DNA of 8,581 bases from a bacterium (GTDB lineage Bacteria > Chloroflexota > Dormibacteria > UBA8260 > Bog-877), in the NCBI GenBank assembly GCA_021817185.1, contig JAKAVU010000116.1, positions 1 through 8,581 on the forward strand. Direction: 5' to 3'. The position numbers were made by a program, and so were the translations under genes. The notes beneath the pieces were generated by a model that worked only from the letters and a program-made list of their open reading frames with translations, was not told where the DNA came from and made no database searches. Within the stretch, counting starts at the first letter, position 1. Each line of letters starts with the position of its first letter. Positions 5,685-8,581 of this stretch are shown piece after piece.

Positions 5685-6000
5685 GTGGTCGTCGCGTCCG
5701 GCGACCGAAGGGCGCAGATCGCCGCCAGGCGGGAGCACGCGGCGGAGTCGGGCCGCCTCGCCCACCGCGCGAGGGTCCTCATCGCGACCGGCACCGACTC
5801 CGGCGGGGCCTCCCCGCTGGCCAACTACTTGCCTCGGACATCCGGTGCCTGGGGGCGGCGAGGATCCCGCGCTCCTACTCCCTCCACGCCGCGACTCAGA
5901 TCGGGGGGATGCTCTCGGAGCCCGTGGGGGGCGACGGCTGCGCGAGGGAGGGCCAGCGGACTTCGCGCGTGTTCACAGGGATCCTCATCGGGTACGCACG
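5685..6000 (+). pseudogene. Frameshifted C-terminal remnant of an amidohydrolase
   Basis: Three consecutive reading frames together spell the metal-site end of an imidazolonepropionase-like amidohydrolase. The first (5685 to about 5831) ends ARVLIATGTDSGGASPLANYL, with the GTDSGG metal-binding Asp block. The second (from 5828) reads LASDIRCLGAARIP, then LHAATQIGGMLSEP, the usual AAT helix. The third (from about 5953) reads PADFARVHRDPHR, matching the closing ADF...GDP strand. Each switch equals loss of one base, near 5826-5832 and near 5945-5955. Only about the last 110 residues of a roughly 400-residue family are present and the intact flavin oxidoreductase lies just upstream, so the 5' part has been lost. 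It cannot be functional as read. Sequencing error could explain the shifts, though not the missing front half. The 3' end is approximate. Confidence 0.7.
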
Positions 6001-6721
6001 CCCTCTGGCCGGTCTGGCGGGTCAGTGGGTGACGACCGCATTCGTCACCGCTCGGTGCTGGTCGCTGCCTGGCATCGGAGAGGACTGGCTCGACTAGCGG
6101 GCCAGGCCAGTAGTCGAGGAGCAGATAGCCCGCCTGGCGCCTTGGAGTCTCGGCCATTGAACAGCTGGCGGACGGCCACCGAAGCGGCGCCCTTCCTCCA
6201 CAGCCAAGATAGGATCTGCAGAATTCGGCTGAACCGGCGGCGGTTCTCACCGAAGTCGGGACGCCGGGTCGACCTGATCCGTCGCACCAGGAACGTCCCG
6301 CTGGCAGTCGCCGGAGGGCGCCCTCACCAGACCCACCACAGCGTCTCTGCAACTCTAAGCGACTCTGAGCGGGGCGTAGCCGAGCGCCTTGGGACCGAAG
6401 TCGCCACGAGGGGCGACCGCGGTGGCCTGGACGTTGCGGTGGAAGCCGCGCCCGAGGGACACCCATCTGGGTCGGTGCCCGGGTGGTGTCGAGCAGGGTT
6501 ACGCACTGGTGTCCTGGCCGGGTGTCGAGATGACACCGACCTGGGGAGCCCCCCCTCCGGACGCTGACCGCATTCCGCGACTGCCGCGGACCCTGACCCG
6601 CCAGTCCACTCGCCCACCGCTTCCTGGTTGACTCAACAACTCTCACGGGCGATCCCCCTCACTTCGCCGCCAGCTGCGCCCAACCCTTCCGGCGAGGACG
6701 GATGACTGGTATGGTGACCGG
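6001..6721. other. Long stretch without recognisable genes
   Basis: About 720 bases between the amidohydrolase remnant and the toxin-antitoxin pair. Frames are open on both strands but encode Arg/Pro/Gly-rich sequence with no motif I recognise. Small perfect inverted repeats occur: GTCGCC/GGCGAC (6400-6405, 6412-6417) and GGTGTC/GACACC (6521-6526, 6532-6537). The last 20 bases hold the antitoxin promoter. It may be the continuation of decayed sequence. Confidence 0.5.
6710..6715 (+). promoter_or_regulatory. Leaderless -10 box of the toxin-antitoxin operon
   Basis: TATGGT fits TANNNT and ends 6 bases before the antitoxin GTG at 6722, so the message is probably leaderless. The -35 is weak (TT in the expected region near 6687-6693). 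In this kind of operon the antitoxin or the complex usually represses this promoter. Confidence 0.45.
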
Positions 6722-6949
6722 GTGACCAGGCAGATGACCGCCACCGAGTTCAAGGCCAGAGCACTGGCCCTGCTCGACGATGTCGCCGGCGGAGATGAGA
6801 TCGAGATCACCAAGCATGGGCACACCGTGGCCCGTCTGGTCGGAGCTCGAGGCCCGCTGGCTGCCCGGGGCCGCCTGGCCGGTGTCTCCCGCAGCAACGC
6901 CGAAGATGAGCAACTGTTCTCGACCGGTATCCCCTGGGAGATGCGCTGA
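6722..6949 (+). CDS. Phd/YefM-type antitoxin of a VapBC module
   Basis: A 75-residue antitoxin that should neutralise the downstream PIN ribonuclease and bind its own promoter. The N-terminal DNA-binding domain is typical of the Phd/YefM family: MTATEFKARALALLDDVAGG (5-24), then EIEITKHGHTVARLVGARGP (26-45). The C-terminal tail EDEQLFSTGIPWEMR (61-75) is the part that normally wraps the toxin. The GTG at 6722 follows the -10 box at leaderless spacing; the ATG at 6734 is a possible alternative start and would begin exactly at the conserved domain. It is followed directly by the toxin gene, with a 5-base gap or a small overlap depending on the toxin start. Antitoxin-first order is the family norm. 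Confidence 0.9.
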   Translation: MTRQMTATEFKARALALLDDVAGGDEIEITKHGHTVARLVGARGPLAARGRLAGVSRSNAEDEQLFSTGIPWEMR

Positions 6950-6954
6950 CCACC

Positions 6955-7338
6955 TTGCTGCTCGACTCCCACTCGCTACAGTGGTGGTCGGCCGAGCCGG
7001 AGCGCCTCAGCCCCAAGGCGGCAGCTGCAATCGCGGCGGCCGACCAGTTGGCGGTGGCATCGATCTCCTGGTTCGAACTGGCCTGGCTGGCGGAGAACCA
7101 GCGCATTCTCGTCAACGTGCCGGTGCGCACCTGGCTGGCCCAGCTCGCCGACCTGGTCCTCACCGTGGCCATATCCCCGCAGGTGGCGGCCACCGCGGCC
7201 GCGCTCCCCAGCTCATTCCCGGGCGACCCGGCCGATCGCCTGATCTATGCCACCGCGTTAGAGCGGGGCTGGAAGCTGGTGACCAAGGATCGGCGGATGC
7301 GGGACCATCCTCAGCCCAGGTCGATCACCATCTGGTAG
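6955..7338 (+). CDS. vapC: VapC-type PIN-domain ribonuclease toxin
   Basis: A 127-residue PIN-domain toxin; family members cleave RNA, often tRNA or rRNA, with Mg2+ and thereby stop translation. The acidic site is complete: Asp4 in LLLDSHSLQWW, Glu41 in SISWFELAW, Asp94 in PGDPADRLIYATAL (Asp91 nearby), and Asp112 in LVTKDRRM. Length is usual. Its partner is the antitoxin just upstream in one operon. The start is uncertain. TTG at 6955 is the first standard codon in frame, but a GGGAG ribosome-binding site (6936-6940) is best placed, at five bases, for a CTG at 6946 that overlaps the antitoxin stop (CTGA) and gives LTTLLLDSH, resembling the VTTLLLDTH beginning common in this family. The specific RNA target cannot be read from sequence. 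Confidence 0.9.
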   Translation: MLLDSHSLQWWSAEPERLSPKAAAAIAAADQLAVASISWFELAWLAENQRILVNVPVRTWLAQLADLVLTVAISPQVAATAAALPSSFPGDPADRLIYATALERGWKLVTKDRRMRDHPQPRSITIW

Positions 7339-7475
7339 AGGTGACCGTTGGGCGCTCTGGGGTGCGGCGCGTGGAGTCGACCCGGCGTCCCCGCCGAAGC
7401 TGGCCAGTTGGAACACCCAGAAGTGGGGTTTTCGCCACGGCTCGATTTGGCCCCGCGGCGGCGGTAGAGGTGACC
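7334..7475. repeat. 13-bp direct repeat bracketing a non-coding segment
   Basis: GGTAGAGGTGACC occurs at 7334-7346, overlapping the toxin stop codon, and again at 7463-7475. The copies are 129 bases apart. Between them lie a CGGCG/CGCCG hairpin (7383-7396) and the run GGGGTTTTCGCC, with no recognisable gene. Direct repeats can mark a target duplication or a short tandem unit, but 13 bases is longer than most transposon duplications. Confidence 0.45.
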
Positions 7476-7634
7476 CGCGGGCGGGATGCGGCCTGTGACA
7501 GTCCCCCAGATCGACATCCCCTCGAGGACCGCCCCCTGCCACCGGCCCCGGCGTCTGGATCCCCGTCCAGGGACGGGGACCGCCCAGCGACCTGGATGGG
7601 CTCGGCCCTGGGGCCCGCGGAGATCACCGTGGGG
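7339..7634. other. Spacer between convergent toxin and methyltransferase genes
   Basis: About 296 bases between two genes that end facing each other. No gene is supported on either strand. It holds the 13-bp direct repeat and a strong palindrome at 7561-7578, plus a weaker GGCCC/GGGCC dyad at 7604-7615. Confidence 0.5.
7561..7578. terminator. Perfect 18-bp palindrome between convergent genes
   Basis: CCCCGTCC, AG, GGACGGGG: arms of 8 bp with only two bases between them, extended by one more T-A pair at 7560/7579. In RNA the innermost pair would open to give a 7-bp stem with a 4-base loop. It lies between the convergent toxin and methyltransferase genes, where a two-way terminator is expected. 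There is no T-run on either side, so a protein-binding site is also possible. Confidence 0.45.
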
Positions 7635-8225
7635 TCAGCGCTTGCGGCAGACCAGCTCCCCCTTGCCGATGGGGACCACCAGGGAGTCGACTCGATCGTC
7701 CGCCATCGCGGCCTCGATCATCGGCAGGAGACTGTCGCGGTGGCTGATGGCGTTGTCCGCCACCAGGATGCCCCCGGACACGAGGTGGGGAACGACCGCT
7801 TCATAGCAGGCGGCATAGAGCTCCTTCTCGGCGTCCAGGAAGCAGAAGCCGACGGACTCGAACTCACCTGCGTGGGCCAAGAAATCACCCTCGACAAAGT
7901 CGACGACGTCATCGACGGCCGCTCTCGAGAAAGTCTCCCGGGCGAGGCGGGCCTTGGTCGGCAGCACCTCGAAGGTGACAAGATGCCTCCCGGTCGCCCG
8001 GCACGCGAGCGCCAGCCACAGCGCTGAATAGCCAGCGCTGGTGCCGATTTCGAGGCATGAGCCTTCGGGAGCCGACGCCAACCACAAGGCGAGGAACCTG
8101 CCCGTGTCCGGAGGGATCTGGCGAAGCCGGTCGAGGCGGGGGGTGCCGTCTCTGCGATCCTCTGAGTCGCGGCGCTCGAGCTCTTGCATGCGCTCAAGCA
8201 CCGGGGTTGGGACGTCGTGGAACAT
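7635..8225 (-). CDS. Class I SAM-dependent O-methyltransferase
   Basis: A 196-residue cytosolic methyltransferase resembling the metal-dependent catechol/caffeoyl-CoA O-methyltransferase group. The SAM-binding motif I is [18 protein letters not shown] (57-74), followed by the acidic strand end [16 protein letters not shown] (84-99), VEGDFL (111-116), the metal-region FLDAEKELY (129-137) and [14 protein letters not shown] (151-164) with the Asp157-Asn158 pair typical of metal ligands. Length is slightly short of the usual 210-220. The start at 8225 is decided by AAGGAGG lying 8 bases upstream; a further in-frame ATG at 8258 has no such signal and would lie upstream of this site. The substrate is unknown. 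It stands alone, converging on the toxin gene. Confidence 0.92.
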   Translation of the reverse strand: MFHDVPTPVLERMQELERRDSEDRRDGTPRLDRLRQIPPDTGRFLALWLASAPEGSCLEIGTSAGYSALWLALACRATGRHLVTFEVLPTKARLARETFSRAAVDDVVDFVEGDFLAHAGEFESVGFCFLDAEKELYAACYEAVVPHLVSGGILVADNAISHRDSLLPMIEAAMADDRVDSLVVPIGKGELVCRKR

Positions 8226-8581
8226 GGGCTGGCCCTCCTTGGTGGGGCTGGCAGCCAACGGCAGCTAACGCGCCCCAGGAGATTATTGCGAACCCGGGCA
8301 GGGGCCTCTCCGATCTTGAACCGACGTGCGCCCTCGTCAGCCGAGGGCGCGAGCTGACCCCGACGCACCTGCCACCGGCTGGGGCGGTCGATCTGGAGGC
8401 GGGAGCCCATCCGCAGCGCAGCCGGTTTGCCATCGCCAAGCTCCGTTGCACCGGGGCGCCCGTGGGCCAGCGGCGCCCGGCAATCGGGCAGCGGGGCCGC
8501 TGGTCTGAGGGCCGACTCGCCTCGCGGGCTCGCCCGAACCTGGCTGCTGGCACCTTCACCGGCTCCGCAGCCCCCAGGGCG
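8226..8581. other. Upstream region of the methyltransferase gene, no other gene seen
   Basis: About 356 bases up to the window edge. It holds the methyltransferase ribosome-binding site (AAGGAGG on the minus strand, 8234-8240), an AT-rich patch at 8280-8287 that reads TAATCT or AATAAT on the minus strand and may be its -10 box, and the hairpin at 8328-8350. No -35 is clear. Frames open near the right edge have no recognisable motif. Confidence 0.5.
8328..8358. promoter_or_regulatory. Strong hairpin with competing second stem upstream of the methyltransferase gene
   Basis: GCGCCCTCG (8328-8336) and CGAGGGCGC (8342-8350) form a perfect 9-bp stem with a 5-base loop. A second perfect 6-bp pairing, GTCAGC (8336-8341) with GCTGAC (8353-8358), overlaps it and excludes it. 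It lies about 100 bases before the methyltransferase start and 40 bases before its possible -10 box. It may be a terminator of an upstream gene outside the window or an operator; no T-run is present. Confidence 0.4.

Noticed and set aside
4589..5824. Long minus-strand open frame opposite the flavin oxidoreductase gene
   Set aside because: Antisense shadow; the plus strand carries full luciferase-family blocks.
5825..6646. Minus-strand frame of 273 residues
   Set aside because: Antisense to the amidohydrolase remnant, Arg/Pro/Gly-rich and without motifs or a ribosome-binding site.
6780..8027. Long plus-strand frame through toxin and methyltransferase regions
   Set aside because: Out of frame with the antitoxin and toxin, antisense to the methyltransferase, and without any motif.
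1..8581. CRISPR array or clustered defence system
   Set aside because: No regularly spaced repeats and no defence-related genes apart from the VapBC pair were seen.

Overview
The window reads as chromosome of a high-GC actinobacterium, probably an uncultured or draft lineage. The base composition is strongly G+C-rich, one gene belongs to the mycothiol-isomerase/DinB-like TIGR03086 family that is abundant in Actinobacteria, and several genes appear to be leaderless, with a TANNNT-like -10 box 6-7 bases before the start codon. No rRNA, confident tRNA, CRISPR array, phage module or intact insertion sequence was found. Genus or species cannot be read from this sequence.

Layout. Minus strand 227-1292: a two-gene operon of a MerR-family regulator followed by a small four-helix membrane protein with a Cys/His cluster. 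Diverging from it on the plus strand is an APH-type phosphotransferase (about 1399-2328), then an ArsR-like helix-turn-helix regulator (2646-3248). A gene-poor stretch (3249-3884) leads to a minus-strand TIGR03086/DinB-like gene (3885-4463) with a well-formed leaderless promoter. A luciferase-like flavin oxidoreductase (4820-5653) points the other way and is followed directly by a frameshifted, truncated amidohydrolase remnant (5685-6000). After about 700 bases with no recognisable gene comes a VapBC-type toxin-antitoxin pair (6722-7338), a repeat- and palindrome-containing gap between convergent genes, and a minus-strand class I SAM O-methyltransferase (7635-8225).

The genes look like a collection of independent one- or two-gene units, not a single pathway. 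The only clear functional couplings are the MerR/membrane-protein operon and the VapBC pair. The nine intact genes cover about 60 % of the window, which is low for bacteria, and at least one spacer holds a decaying gene, so this looks like a region of gene turnover. I did not find a convincing new multi-gene system. The best leads are the Cys/His membrane protein controlled by MerR, the near-perfect 20-bp palindrome inside the start of the HTH gene, the amidohydrolase pseudogene, and the unexplained repeat/palindrome spacer after the toxin gene.
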